The notes under the pieces are model-generated. The model was not told the DNA's origin. It ran no database searches and saw nothing but the letters and a program-made list of their open reading frames with translations. A stretch of 64,000 nt of DNA from Pararhizobium polonicum (GTDB lineage Bacteria > Pseudomonadota > Alphaproteobacteria > Rhizobiales > Rhizobiaceae), in contig NZ_LGLV01000016.1 of assembly GCF_001687365.1 (NCBI RefSeq), positions 124,001 through 188,000 on the forward strand, read 5' to 3'. Made by a program: the position numbers and the translations under genes. Shown one piece after another: positions 1 to 8,699 of this stretch; the stretch's first letter is position 1; each line of letters opens with the position of its first letter.

Positions 1-588
1 GTCCAGTATCGAAACCGATTACCGGACAAGATCATCAACGTGGTATCGCTGGCGGCGATCTCGCTGCCCGAGTTCTTCGTCGGTTACCTGCTGATCCTGT
101 TCTTCGCCGTCAAGATGGGCGTCGCGACCTTCCCTGCCACAGTCTATGACGATATGAGCTTCGGCGACCGGCTGTCCGCCATCGCCCTGCCCGTTGCAAC
201 GCTGGTGCTGGTCGTTCTCGCCCATATGATGCGCATGACCCGCGCCGCCATTCTCAACGTCATGTCGTCAGCCTATGTCGAGACGGCGGAACTGAAAGGC
301 CTTGGCGCCTTCCGCATCATCGCCCGGCACGCCGCTCCCAACGCCGTGGCTCCGGTCATCAACGTCATCGCGCTCAATCTCGCCTATCTCGTCGTCGGCG
401 TCGTCGTCGTGGAAGTGGTGTTCGTCTATCCGGGCATGGGCCAGTACATGGTCGATGCGGTCACGGTGCGCGACATGCCGGTGGTGCAGGCCTGCGGCCT
501 GATCTTCGCCGCCTTCTACATTTTCCTCAACATGGCCGCGGATATTCTCGCCATCCTCGCCAATCCGAGATTGAGGCATCCGCGATGA
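1..588 (+). CDS. Dipeptide/oligopeptide ABC transporter permease (DppB type), 5' end outside window
   Basis: Inner-membrane permease of a peptide-class (family 5) ABC importer. The reading frame is open from base 1, so the true start lies upstream and about 195 C-terminal residues are present. These hold several hydrophobic segments and the EAA loop that contacts the ATPase (around AYVETAELKGLG), followed by the usual VVVVEVVFVYPGMG segment of DppB-like proteins. The stop overlaps the next permease gene by 4 bp (ATGA), so the two are probably translationally coupled. The family is clear; the substrate is not. Confidence 0.9.
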   Translation, partial: VQYRNRLPDKIINVVSLAAISLPEFFVGYLLILFFAVKMGVATFPATVYDDMSFGDRLSAIALPVATLVLVVLAHMMRMTRAAILNVMSSAYVETAELKGLGAFRIIARHAAPNAVAPVINVIALNLAYLVVGVVVVEVVFVYPGMGQYMVDAVTVRDMPVVQACGLIFAAFYIFLNMAADILAILANPRLRHPR

Positions 589-1412
589 GATTGAGCTCCA
601 TTCCTATCAGCGCCTGGGTCGGTATCGCCGGTATCGTCCTTGCCCTGTTCTGTGCCATCTTCGCGCCGTGGATCGCGCCGTTCGGCGAGCGCGACGTGGT
701 CGGCGATATCTGGCTGCCGATGGGCGGTGACTTCCTGCTCGGCACCGACAATCTGGGCCGCGACCTGCTTTCGCGCCTCATCTTCGGAGCGAGAACGACG
801 ATCTTCGTTGCCCTTGCCGCGACGGTCGTTTCCTTCTCGCTCGGCATGCTGCTGTCGTTTACGGCGGCTGTCACCGGCGGCTTCATCGACCAGCTGTTTT
901 CGCGGTTCAACGATCTGATGATGGCGATCCCGACACTGATCTTCGCCCTCGTCGTGCTGGCCGTCCTGCCGCAGCAGCTGTGGATCCTGATCCTCGTCAT
1001 GGCCATCCTCGACAGTACCCGCGTCTTCCGCATCGGGCGGGCGGTTGCCCTCGATGTGGCCGTCATGGAATTCGTCGAGGCGGCGCGTCTGCGCGGCGAA
1101 GGCACCCGCTGGATCATCTTCCGCGAGATCCTGCCCAACACGCTGTCGCCGCTGTTGGCCGAATTCGGCCTGCGCTTTGCCTTCTCGATCCTGTTCCTCT
1201 CCACCCTCTCCTTCCTCGGCCTCGGCATCCAGCCGCCGGCAGCCGACTGGGGCGGTATGGTCAAGGACAACAAGGACGGCATCATCTTCGGCATTTCCGC
1301 AGCGCTCATCCCGGGCGGCGCGATCGCCGGTCTTGCCATCTGCGTCAACCTCGTCGTCGACTGGCTGATGAAGCGAACCTCGAGCCTCAAGGGAGGGCGC
1401 GGCGATGCCTGA
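585..1412 (+). CDS. Dipeptide/oligopeptide ABC transporter permease (DppC type)
   Basis: Second inner-membrane permease of the importer, 275 residues. An N-terminal membrane segment is followed by the DppC-typical LGTDNLGRDLLSR stretch near residue 52, then further membrane segments and an EAA loop near residues 162-185 (EFVEAARLRGEG). It overlaps the upstream permease by 4 bp and the downstream ATPase by 8 bp, which indicates one transcript. Length and order match dppBCDF-type operons. The transported compound cannot be read from the sequence. Confidence 0.92.
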   Translation: MRLSSIPISAWVGIAGIVLALFCAIFAPWIAPFGERDVVGDIWLPMGGDFLLGTDNLGRDLLSRLIFGARTTIFVALAATVVSFSLGMLLSFTAAVTGGFIDQLFSRFNDLMMAIPTLIFALVVLAVLPQQLWILILVMAILDSTRVFRIGRAVALDVAVMEFVEAARLRGEGTRWIIFREILPNTLSPLLAEFGLRFAFSILFLSTLSFLGLGIQPPAADWGGMVKDNKDGIIFGISAALIPGGAIAGLAICVNLVVDWLMKRTSSLKGGRGDA

Positions 1413-3054
1413 GTCTTTGCCCAAGAACGATCTGCTTTCCGTCCGGAACCTGAAAATCGAGGCCACCAGCTATCCGCCGGGCGAGCCGCCGAAAACCGTG
1501 ACGCTGGTCGAAAACGTCTCCTTCGATGTCCAGAAGGGCAAGGTGCTGGGACTGATCGGCGAAAGTGGCGCCGGCAAATCGACCATCGGCCTCTCGGCGC
1601 TGGCCTATGGCCGCGGCGGCGCATCGATCACCGGCGGTCAGGTGCTGCTCAACGGCAAGGATATCCTGACGCTGGGCCGAAACGGCATCCGCTCCGTTCG
1701 CGGCTGCAAGGTGTGTTATGTCGCTCAATCGGCGGCAGCCGCCTTCAATCCGGCCCACAAGCTGGGTGAACAGGTGATCGAAGCATCGCTTCGCCACAAG
1801 ATCATGACCCGGCCGGAAGCGGAAAAGCGGGCGCTCTATCTCTTCAAGGTGCTTGGCCTGCCCAATCCGGAAACCTTCGGCGACCGCTACCCGCATCAGG
1901 TCTCCGGCGGCCAGCTGCAACGCGCCATGACCGCCATGGCGCTCTGCCCCAACCCCGAACTGATCGTCTTCGACGAGCCGACCACGGCGCTCGACGTCAC
2001 CACCCAGATCGACGTGCTGGCGGCGATCAAACATGCGATCGAAGAGACGCATACCGCAGCGCTCTACATCACCCATGACCTTGCCGTCGTCGCCCAGATC
2101 TCGGACGACATCATGGTGCTGCGCCACGGCAAGACCGTCGAATACGGAACGACCCAGCAGATCATCGAAGCGCCGAACGAGGATTATACACGGGCGCTGG
2201 TCAGCGTCCGCCAGACCAAGCGTGAGGAAGCCGCAGATCAGAGCAATACCCTGCTCAACATCGAGCATATCAGCGCCGGCTATGCCAACGGCTTCAAGGT
2301 GCTGCACGATGTCTCCATGCATCTGCCGAAGGGCCAGACGCTGGCGATCGTCGGCGAAAGCGGCTCCGGAAAATCGACGCTGGCGCGCGTCATCACCGGC
2401 CTTTTGCCGCCGTCCGAAGGCACGATCACCTTCGATGGCAAAGAGCTGCCAAAGGCACTGCGTTCGCGCAGCAAGGAAGAGCTGCGCCGCGTGCAGATGA
2501 TCTACCAGATGGCAGACACCGCGATGAACCCTCGCCAGACGGTGCGCGACATCATCGGCCGACCGATCTCCTTCTACTACGGCCTGCACGGCGCCCAGAA
2601 GACAGAACGCGTCAAGCAGCTGCTCGACCAGATCGAAATGGGCGACCGCTTCCTCGATCGCTATCCCGCCGAGCTGTCCGGCGGCCAGAAGCAGCGCGTG
2701 GCGATTGCAAGGGCTCTTGCCGCAAAGCCGGAGCTGATCCTGTGCGACGAACCGACCTCGGCGCTTGACCCGCTGGTGGCGGAAGGCATCCTGAATCTGC
2801 TTCTGAAGCTTCAGGAGGAAACTGCTGTTTCCTATGTCTTTATCACCCACGACATCGCCATCGTCCGCGCCATAGCAGACTCGGTCGCCGTCATGCACAG
2901 GGGCAAGCTGGTACGTTTCGGGCCGAAATCCAAGGTGCTGTCGCCGCCGTTCGACGACTATACCGACCTGCTTTTGAAGTCGGTACCGGAAATGGAAATC
3001 GGCTGGCTGGAAAAGGTGCTGACAACGCGCAAGATGGAAAGCGCCGGCAACTGA
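1405..3054 (+). CDS. Peptide ABC transporter, fused double ATP-binding protein (DppD-DppF type)
   Basis: A 549-residue protein with two complete ABC ATPase domains, equivalent to separate DppD and DppF. Domain 1 has Walker A GESGAGKST near residue 52, signature SGGQ near 167 and Walker B FDEP near 190. Domain 2 has Walker A GESGSGKST near 317, signature LSGGQKQR near 425 and Walker B CDEP near 446. Both have the H-loop (ITHD). One polypeptide can therefore supply both nucleotide-binding sites for the two permeases encoded just upstream. A strong hairpin follows the stop. Confidence 0.93.
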   Translation: MPESLPKNDLLSVRNLKIEATSYPPGEPPKTVTLVENVSFDVQKGKVLGLIGESGAGKSTIGLSALAYGRGGASITGGQVLLNGKDILTLGRNGIRSVRGCKVCYVAQSAAAAFNPAHKLGEQVIEASLRHKIMTRPEAEKRALYLFKVLGLPNPETFGDRYPHQVSGGQLQRAMTAMALCPNPELIVFDEPTTALDVTTQIDVLAAIKHAIEETHTAALYITHDLAVVAQISDDIMVLRHGKTVEYGTTQQIIEAPNEDYTRALVSVRQTKREEAADQSNTLLNIEHISAGYANGFKVLHDVSMHLPKGQTLAIVGESGSGKSTLARVITGLLPPSEGTITFDGKELPKALRSRSKEELRRVQMIYQMADTAMNPRQTVRDIIGRPISFYYGLHGAQKTERVKQLLDQIEMGDRFLDRYPAELSGGQKQRVAIARALAAKPELILCDEPTSALDPLVAEGILNLLLKLQEETAVSYVFITHDIAIVRAIADSVAVMHRGKLVRFGPKSKVLSPPFDDYTDLLLKSVPEMEIGWLEKVLTTRKMESAGN

Positions 3055-3068
3055 CCGGCCGAAAACAT

Positions 3069-3100
3069 CCTTCCCTTCATGCAGACCGCCGAAGGGAAGG
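3069..3100 (+). terminator. Hairpin after the ABC ATPase gene
   Basis: A perfect 10-bp inverted repeat (CCTTCCCTTC / GAAGGGAAGG) with a 12-nt loop lies 14 bp after the ATPase stop and before the convergent PAAR-like gene. There is no clear T-run, so it may be a bidirectional or Rho-assisted terminator or a 3' stabilising hairpin. Confidence 0.55.
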
Positions 3101-3122
3101 AACGGCCGTTACGGACAGCCAT

Positions 3123-3467
3123 TCACTTGGTGGTGCAGCTCACGTCGCCCAGCCGCTGTATCGGCTGACTGTTGGCAGTGACCGTCGTTTCGCCCTTGGT
3201 GGCGCAGTCGGCTTTCTCTGATGATCCGGAACGCACGCGAACCAATGGCTGCCCCTCGATCATGATCCCCGGAACGATTTCATAGAGATCGGCCGGGCAA
3301 TGGACCACATCCGACAATCTCAGCGCCGGGGCGCCACCGATAAAGACACTCGAGGCACCGGACATCGCGCAGCCGGCAAGCGGCGATGGCAAGGCATCGT
3401 CGGCGGAAACCGCCAGTGCGGAAAACCCGAACAGGGCGCACCCGGAAACAGCGATCCGCATTATCAT
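3123..3467 (-). CDS. Small exported protein with PAAR-like repeats
   Basis: 114 residues. The start at 3467 is chosen because GGGGAGG sits 5 nt upstream; a start 24 bp further out lacks this spacing. The N-terminus is a signal peptide (hydrophobic run ending near SALAVSA). The mature part holds three related units of the form V-x-I-x-x-x-P-x-x-R-x-x-D-x-x-x-C (SVFIGGAPALRLSDVVHC, the IMIEGQPLVRVRSG unit and the TVTANSQPIQRLGDVSC unit), which resembles PAAR-domain proteins. Known PAAR proteins cap type VI secretion spikes, but no T6SS gene is nearby and this copy has an ordinary export signal, so its role is unknown. It is convergent with the ABC operon. Confidence 0.55.
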   Translation of the reverse strand: MIMRIAVSGCALFGFSALAVSADDALPSPLAGCAMSGASSVFIGGAPALRLSDVVHCPADLYEIVPGIMIEGQPLVRVRSGSSEKADCATKGETTVTANSQPIQRLGDVSCTTK

Positions 3468-3550
3468 GATTACCTCCCCTATCGGGTACACATTAGGACG
3501 GAATACGCGCAGGTGCGACCGGTTTTATGTATCAATTCGCATAGACCCGA

Positions 3551-4345
3551 TCAGAAATTCTCCGGAACGGACAGGATGTTGAAGGGCGGCGCTTCCAGAT
3601 AGCTGCGCACCGTTGCCGGCAATTGCCGCGCGTTCACCGGCAGCACGCCGCAACGTGAGAGAACCTGCCGCTTGTCGGGATTGGTGCCGAGATGGCGCCA
3701 GATCACCCGCGAGGCATAGGGCAGGTTTTCCTTGCGCCAGGAGACGCCCATCGTCACGCCGCGCAGATAGACACGCTGATGAACCTCGAACGGGATCAGG
3801 ATCGTCTGCGACATCATCGGCTGCCGGCTGATGCTGCGCTCGGTGATGAAGATCCGGTTTCGCCAGAAGGCGGCCAGCCCGACATATTTCGAATACTGGC
3901 GGATTTCCCGGGACGCATCGTGGATGCGTTCGATCGACTTGATGTGCACCGAGCCATTTTCCTCCAATAGCCGGGCGCAGGAGCAGACGATGAGCCCCGG
4001 CCACGACGGCGAAAGATGATAGGTCTGGAAATATCCGAGATGCCGCCGCAGTGCGGGCAGATCCCCTGGCAGCCCCTCCAGAAGCTGCCCGCCATCCACC
4101 ATGCGCCGATCCGGCCGCGTCAGCCGCGCCTGGAATGCCGATGAGGCAAGATCGAAATCCACGGACGCCAGCGCGAAGAAATTGGCTATACGGGAAAGGT
4201 TATGCGCAGACGGTCGAGCCACGCCGGAAATATACCGGTTGAACTGCTGCCGGTTGATACCGATCTCGCGGCAAATCTGCGAGATCGACGGCCGCGTGGC
4301 GCAGGCAAAGCGCAGATTTTCGGTAAAAGCATCGATGTCGGGCAC
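3551..4345 (-). CDS. Helix-turn-helix (XRE/Cro-like) transcriptional regulator
   Basis: 264 residues from a GTG start at 4345, chosen because AAGGA precedes it by a normal distance and the text N-terminal of it does not look like a protein. Residues about 18-53 form a Cro-type helix-turn-helix (SISQICREIGINRQQFNRYISG). The C-terminal 200 residues match no family I recognise; they may bind an effector. It is divergent from the binding-protein gene (start 4471), so it probably controls that transcription unit and perhaps the whole importer. The effector is unknown. Confidence 0.7.
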   Translation of the reverse strand: MPDIDAFTENLRFACATRPSISQICREIGINRQQFNRYISGVARPSAHNLSRIANFFALASVDFDLASSAFQARLTRPDRRMVDGGQLLEGLPGDLPALRRHLGYFQTYHLSPSWPGLIVCSCARLLEENGSVHIKSIERIHDASREIRQYSKYVGLAAFWRNRIFITERSISRQPMMSQTILIPFEVHQRVYLRGVTMGVSWRKENLPYASRVIWRHLGTNPDKRQVLSRCGVLPVNARQLPATVRSYLEAPPFNILSVPENF

Positions 4346-4470
4346 GGGGCGTTCCTTCTGTATTCCGACACAGCGTAAAGTCGCGTCAATCCGCGTCAAG
4401 TCGCGAAATTGTGCGGCATGCGTTTACCGCTACGGTTTCCGGCGAAACAAGTCATAAAGGGAACATCGGA

Positions 4471-6060
4471 ATGCGTGATTTCACCAAGGGACAGGACAGT
4501 CTGATTGCCGGCAGCGAGGTCAACCGCCGCACCTTCCTCGGCGGTACGGTCGCGCTCGGTCTGGCTGCCGGTTTCTCCGGCACATTGATCGCCGGCAAGG
4601 CCCGCGCCGAAGATCCCAAGCGCGGCGGTCACCTCAAGCTCGGCCTCAAGGGCGGCGCCACGACCGATTCACTCGATCCCGCCACCTATAGCGGCTCCGT
4701 CCTGTTCACCATCGGCCATCTGTGGGGCGATACGCTGGTGGAGTCCGATCCGAAGACAGGTGCTGCCCTGCCTTCCCTCGCCGAATCCTGGACGCCTTCT
4801 CCCGATGCGTCGGTGTGGACATTCAAGCTGCGCAGCGGCGTGACGTTCCACGATGGCAGCCCGCTGACCATGGCCGATGTCATCGCGACCCTGAAACGGC
4901 ATTCCGACGAAAGCTCCAAGTCCGGCGCACTCGGCCTGATGCGTTCGATCAAGACGATCGAGGACAAGGCCGGCGAGCTCGTCCTGACGCTGACCGAAGG
5001 CAACGCCGACCTGCCGCTGATCCTGACCGACTACCATCTGATCATCCAGCCGGGCGGCGGCGTCGGCAATCCCACCTCGACGATCGGTACCGGCCCCTAC
5101 AAGCTTGCAAGCTATGAAGCCGGCCTGCGCTCCACCTTCGAAAAGAACACTGCCGACTGGCGCTCGGATCGCGGTTTCGTCGACAGTGTCGAGATCATCG
5201 TGATGAACGACAACACGGCACGCGTCGCAGCGCTTGTCTCCGGCCAGGTGCATTTCATCAACAACATCGATCCGAAGACGGTCCCGATGCTCAAGCGTGC
5301 GCCGAAGGTCGAGATCCTGAAAACCGCCGGCAAGGGCTTCTACAGCTTCCTCATGCATTGCGACACAGCCCCCTTCGACAACAACGACCTGCGGCTGGCA
5401 CTGAAATATGCCATCGACCGCCAGGCCATTCTCGATCGGATTCTCGGTGGTTTCGGCAAGATCGGCAACGACTATCCGGTCAACGAAAACTATGCGCTGG
5501 CGCCCGAAGGCATCGAGCAGCGCGCCTATGATCCGGACAAGGCGGCATTTCACTACAAGAAATCCGGCCACGACCGGCCGATCCCGCTGCGCACCTCGGA
5601 CGCTGCCTTTGCCGGCGCTGTCGATGCCGCCGTGCTGTTTCAGGAGAGCGCGAAAAAGGCCGGCATCCAGATCGAGGTCCAGCGCGAGCCCGAAGACGGC
5701 TACTGGACCAATGTCTGGAACGTCCAGCCCTTCTGCGCATCCTATTGGGGTGGCCGCCCGACGCAGGATTCGCGCTACTCGACATCCTACCTGTCGACGG
5801 CCGAATGGAACGACACCCGCTTCAAGCGCGCGGATTTCGACAAGCTTCTTCTTCTGGCCCGCTCCGAGCTTGACGAGACCAAGCGCAAGGACCTCTATCG
5901 CACCATGGCACTGACGGTTCGCGACGAAGGCGGACTGATCCTGCCGGTGTTCAACGACTATGTGAACGCCGCCTCGGCATCGCTGAAGGGCTTCGTCGAC
6001 GATATCGGCAACGATCTTTCGAACGGATATGTGGCAAGCCGCGTCTGGTTCGACAATTGA
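4471..6060 (+). CDS. ABC transporter substrate-binding protein, family 5, Tat-exported
   Basis: A 529-residue SBP_bac_5 protein (DppA/OppA class) that would deliver ligand to the DppBCDF-type importer upstream. The start at 4471 follows AAAGGGA and places a twin-arginine signal (NRRTFLGG, residues 18-25) at the N-terminus, with export predicted after KARA. The mature part carries family hallmarks such as ESWTPSPDASVWTFKLRSGV and a C-terminal YV.S.VWFDN end. Its stop overlaps the region just before the hydrolase start. A folded, Tat-exported binding protein paired with a cytoplasmic hydrolase suggests an imported ester or peptide-like ligand; this is inference. Confidence 0.9.
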   Translation: MRDFTKGQDSLIAGSEVNRRTFLGGTVALGLAAGFSGTLIAGKARAEDPKRGGHLKLGLKGGATTDSLDPATYSGSVLFTIGHLWGDTLVESDPKTGAALPSLAESWTPSPDASVWTFKLRSGVTFHDGSPLTMADVIATLKRHSDESSKSGALGLMRSIKTIEDKAGELVLTLTEGNADLPLILTDYHLIIQPGGGVGNPTSTIGTGPYKLASYEAGLRSTFEKNTADWRSDRGFVDSVEIIVMNDNTARVAALVSGQVHFINNIDPKTVPMLKRAPKVEILKTAGKGFYSFLMHCDTAPFDNNDLRLALKYAIDRQAILDRILGGFGKIGNDYPVNENYALAPEGIEQRAYDPDKAAFHYKKSGHDRPIPLRTSDAAFAGAVDAAVLFQESAKKAGIQIEVQREPEDGYWTNVWNVQPFCASYWGGRPTQDSRYSTSYLSTAEWNDTRFKRADFDKLLLLARSELDETKRKDLYRTMALTVRDEGGLILPVFNDYVNAASASLKGFVDDIGNDLSNGYVASRVWFDN

Positions 6061-6077
6061 AAAACGGAATGACCAAG

Positions 6078-8087
6078 ATGGATACCATGTCCAAACGCAG
6101 TTTCACCCTGATCGAGAACGAGTGGATCGTTCTCGCCGACGGCACCCGGCTTTCCGCCCGCATCTGGATGCCGGACGGCGCCAGCGACAGCCCTGTGCCG
6201 GCGGTGCTCGAATACCTGCCCTATCGCAAGCGCGGTGGAACGAACGCCCGCGACGAATCCACCTATCCGGTGTTTGCCGAAGCCGGCATCGCCGGCGTGC
6301 GCGTCGATATTCGCGGCTCGGGCGAAAGTGACGGCGTCATCGACGGCGAATATACCCCCCGCGAACTCAGCGACGGCTGTGAACTGATCGCCTGGATCGC
6401 CGCCCAGCCCTGGTCGAACGGCAAGGTCGGCATGATGGGCATCTCCTGGGGCGGCTTTAATTGCCTGCAGGTGGCAGCCCTCAAGCCGCCCGCTTTGAAG
6501 GCCGTCATCTCCATCGCCTCCACCGTCGATCGCTACAACGACGACATCCACTACAAGAACGGCACGCATCTTTCCGCCCAGCTCTCCTGGGCCGCGACCA
6601 TGCTTGCCTATCAGTCGCGCTCGCCGGATCCGGCGCTGGTCGGCGACGCATGGAAGGACATGTGGCTGGAGCGGCTGAAAAACGAGCCCTTCTTCATGGA
6701 GGAATGGCTCGAGCATCAGCGCCGCGATGCCTTCTGGGAACACGGCTCGATCTGCGAGGATTTCGGCGGTTTTCCGGTCCCCGCCATGGTCATCGCCGGT
6801 TGGGCCGATGGCTATCGCAACACGCCGATGAAGGCGGCCGAAGGTCTCGGCAGCAAGGTGAAAGCCCTGATCGGCCCCTGGGTACACAAATATCCGCATT
6901 TTGCGTGGCCGAAACCCCGAGCCGACTTCCATGGCGAGGCGATCGCCTGGTGGAACCATTGGCTGCGCGACGAGGAAACCGGCGTCGAGGCACTGCCGCA
7001 GATGCGCGCCTTCATCCTCGATGGACCAAAGCCGGCCCTGCGCCGCAATGTCGAACCCGGTTTCTGGGTGGCACAGGATGAGTGGCGGCCACCGGAAATG
7101 CAGGCGTTCCACGTCGACCCGTCCGGCAGCCTCAACGACGGTTCGCCGATCGCCGGCGCCCACGCCCATACCGCCTACCTGAAATCGCCGCTCGATACCG
7201 GCACCGCCTCCGGTGAATGGTTCACGCTGAAGCCCGATGCCGAAATGGCCGGCGACCAGCGTATCGACGATGCCGGTTCGCTCACCTTCGAAACCGCGCC
7301 GTTGACGCAAGCCGCCGATTATCTCGGCCAGCCGGTCCTGACCGTCGAGCTTGCCTGTGACGCCGATTGGGCCAATCTGGTCGCCCGCCTCGTCGATATC
7401 CATCCGGACGGCAGCGCCACCCGCGTCACCTTCGGCGTGCTCAATCTGGCGCATCGCGACGGCAATGCCGAGCCGAAGCCGCTGGTGAAGGGAGAAAAGA
7501 CAAAAATCCGGCTGGTGCTGGACGCTTGTGGCTATCGCTTCGGCGCCGGTCACCGCATCCGGCTGTCGTTGTCCACCTCCTACTGGCCGATGGTTCTGCC
7601 GGCGCCCTCCGATCCCGGCCTGACGCTGGACCTCGCCTCGATCGATCTTGCCTTGCCGAAGCTTGGCGAGCACCGGTCGATCACCCTGCCGGAGCCTGAA
7701 AATCCCGATCCGCTGCCCAAATATAACGAGCTTGCGCCGGGCAAGACCAGCCGCCGTGTCGAGCGCGACATGACGACGGGCAAGACGCACTACCATATCC
7801 ACGAGGATACCGGTCTGACCGAACATCCGGATACGGGTCTGGCGACCCAGGATATTCGCGAAGAGGTCTGGACCATCGCCACCGACGATCCGTTGTCGAT
7901 GACCGGTGTTTCGACCTGGACCTGCATCGCCAGGCGTGAAGGCTGGTCCGTCAAAACCGTATCGGTCTCACGAATCGGCTGCACGGCGACGGAGTGGCTG
8001 ACCTCGGCTTCGGTGTCGGCTTTCGAAGGCGAGACGCAGATCTTCGAAAAGACCTTCGAGAAGCGTACCCCGCGCGACTTCATGTGA
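6078..8087 (+). CDS. CocE/NonD family serine hydrolase (X-Pro dipeptidyl-peptidase S15 type)
   Basis: 669 residues; ATG at 6078 is preferred, with an in-frame ATG at 6069 as alternative. The N-terminal alpha/beta-hydrolase domain has the nucleophile elbow GISWGG (Ser near 123), the likely Asp in GWADGY (near 244) and His in WVHKYPH (near 270). The C-terminal half is the jelly-roll domain of CocE/NonD proteins (IRLSLSTSYWP). Such enzymes cleave esters or amides, for example cocaine esterase and glutaryl-7-ACA acylase. It starts about 18 bp after the binding-protein stop, so it probably hydrolyses the imported compound. No signal peptide is seen. Confidence 0.88.
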   Translation: MDTMSKRSFTLIENEWIVLADGTRLSARIWMPDGASDSPVPAVLEYLPYRKRGGTNARDESTYPVFAEAGIAGVRVDIRGSGESDGVIDGEYTPRELSDGCELIAWIAAQPWSNGKVGMMGISWGGFNCLQVAALKPPALKAVISIASTVDRYNDDIHYKNGTHLSAQLSWAATMLAYQSRSPDPALVGDAWKDMWLERLKNEPFFMEEWLEHQRRDAFWEHGSICEDFGGFPVPAMVIAGWADGYRNTPMKAAEGLGSKVKALIGPWVHKYPHFAWPKPRADFHGEAIAWWNHWLRDEETGVEALPQMRAFILDGPKPALRRNVEPGFWVAQDEWRPPEMQAFHVDPSGSLNDGSPIAGAHAHTAYLKSPLDTGTASGEWFTLKPDAEMAGDQRIDDAGSLTFETAPLTQAADYLGQPVLTVELACDADWANLVARLVDIHPDGSATRVTFGVLNLAHRDGNAEPKPLVKGEKTKIRLVLDACGYRFGAGHRIRLSLSTSYWPMVLPAPSDPGLTLDLASIDLALPKLGEHRSITLPEPENPDPLPKYNELAPGKTSRRVERDMTTGKTHYHIHEDTGLTEHPDTGLATQDIREEVWTIATDDPLSMTGVSTWTCIARREGWSVKTVSVSRIGCTATEWLTSASVSAFEGETQIFEKTFEKRTPRDFM

Positions 8088-8091
8088 CGGA

Positions 8092-8493
8092 TCAGACGGG
8101 CGTGGCCTCTGCCAGGGCCACAAGCGCCCGCTCTGCATCCTGAGCAGGCACAAAGATGTGGTCGTGGTGATAGGCCGCGACCACATTGGCGCTGATGCCA
8201 TGCCGTGTCAGCGCCGCAGCCACCGCCGCCGTCAGCCCGACGGCTTCAAGCGCGGAATGCACGGTCAGCGTGATGCAGCGCATCACCGGCCCATAGGCGA
8301 GCCCGGCCCTGTCGGCAGCTTCGCGCTCGAGGATCAGCGTCACCCCCTCCTCTTCGCGGAAGAAACCGAGCGGCGACAGCGACCGCCAATCGACATCGCC
8401 ATCGGCCGTAACCGTGCAATAGACATAGTTACCGGGCCGCAAATCCGGGCGCATCTCGCGCAACAGCACGTCAAGGTCGGTAATCGCCGTCAT
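8092..8493 (-). CDS. ACT domain-containing protein (DUF2241/ACT_3 type)
   Basis: 133 residues, start chosen at 8493 because GAGAGGA lies 9 nt upstream. The sequence begins MTAITDLDVLLREMRP and contains the EGVTLILE segment and a C-terminal betaalphabeta-like ACT part (LTRHGISANVVAAYHHDHIFVP). Members are small, usually stand-alone, putative amino-acid-binding regulators whose ligand is generally not known. It ends 4 bp from the hydrolase stop in convergent orientation. Only the family is supported. Confidence 0.8.
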   Translation of the reverse strand: MTAITDLDVLLREMRPDLRPGNYVYCTVTADGDVDWRSLSPLGFFREEEGVTLILEREAADRAGLAYGPVMRCITLTVHSALEAVGLTAAVAAALTRHGISANVVAAYHHDHIFVPAQDAERALVALAEATPV

Positions 8494-8699
8494 AGGTTCC
8501 ATTCCTCTCGACCGGTACGCCATCACGAACGCGTGCCGTATTTCCAGCCGCCTCTCACTTTGGCGTGACGCACGCATTTGCGATTTGACCCGTGAACGTG
8601 CGTCAGGCCACAGTTTGCTGATAAAGCAAAGACGCATATCGTTGCAATCGTCCGGCAGAGCGTCCTGCACCGGACCGACAATCATCCGAGGAGGAAACC

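Noticed and set aside
1387-2898. A 503-codon frame opposite the double ABC ATPase
   Set aside because: The + strand encodes two full ATPase domains; the antisense translation is low-complexity and His/Asp/Arg-rich.
5958-7826. A 622-codon minus-strand frame opposite the binding protein and CocE-like genes
   Set aside because: It spans two well supported genes and has no motif or start signal.
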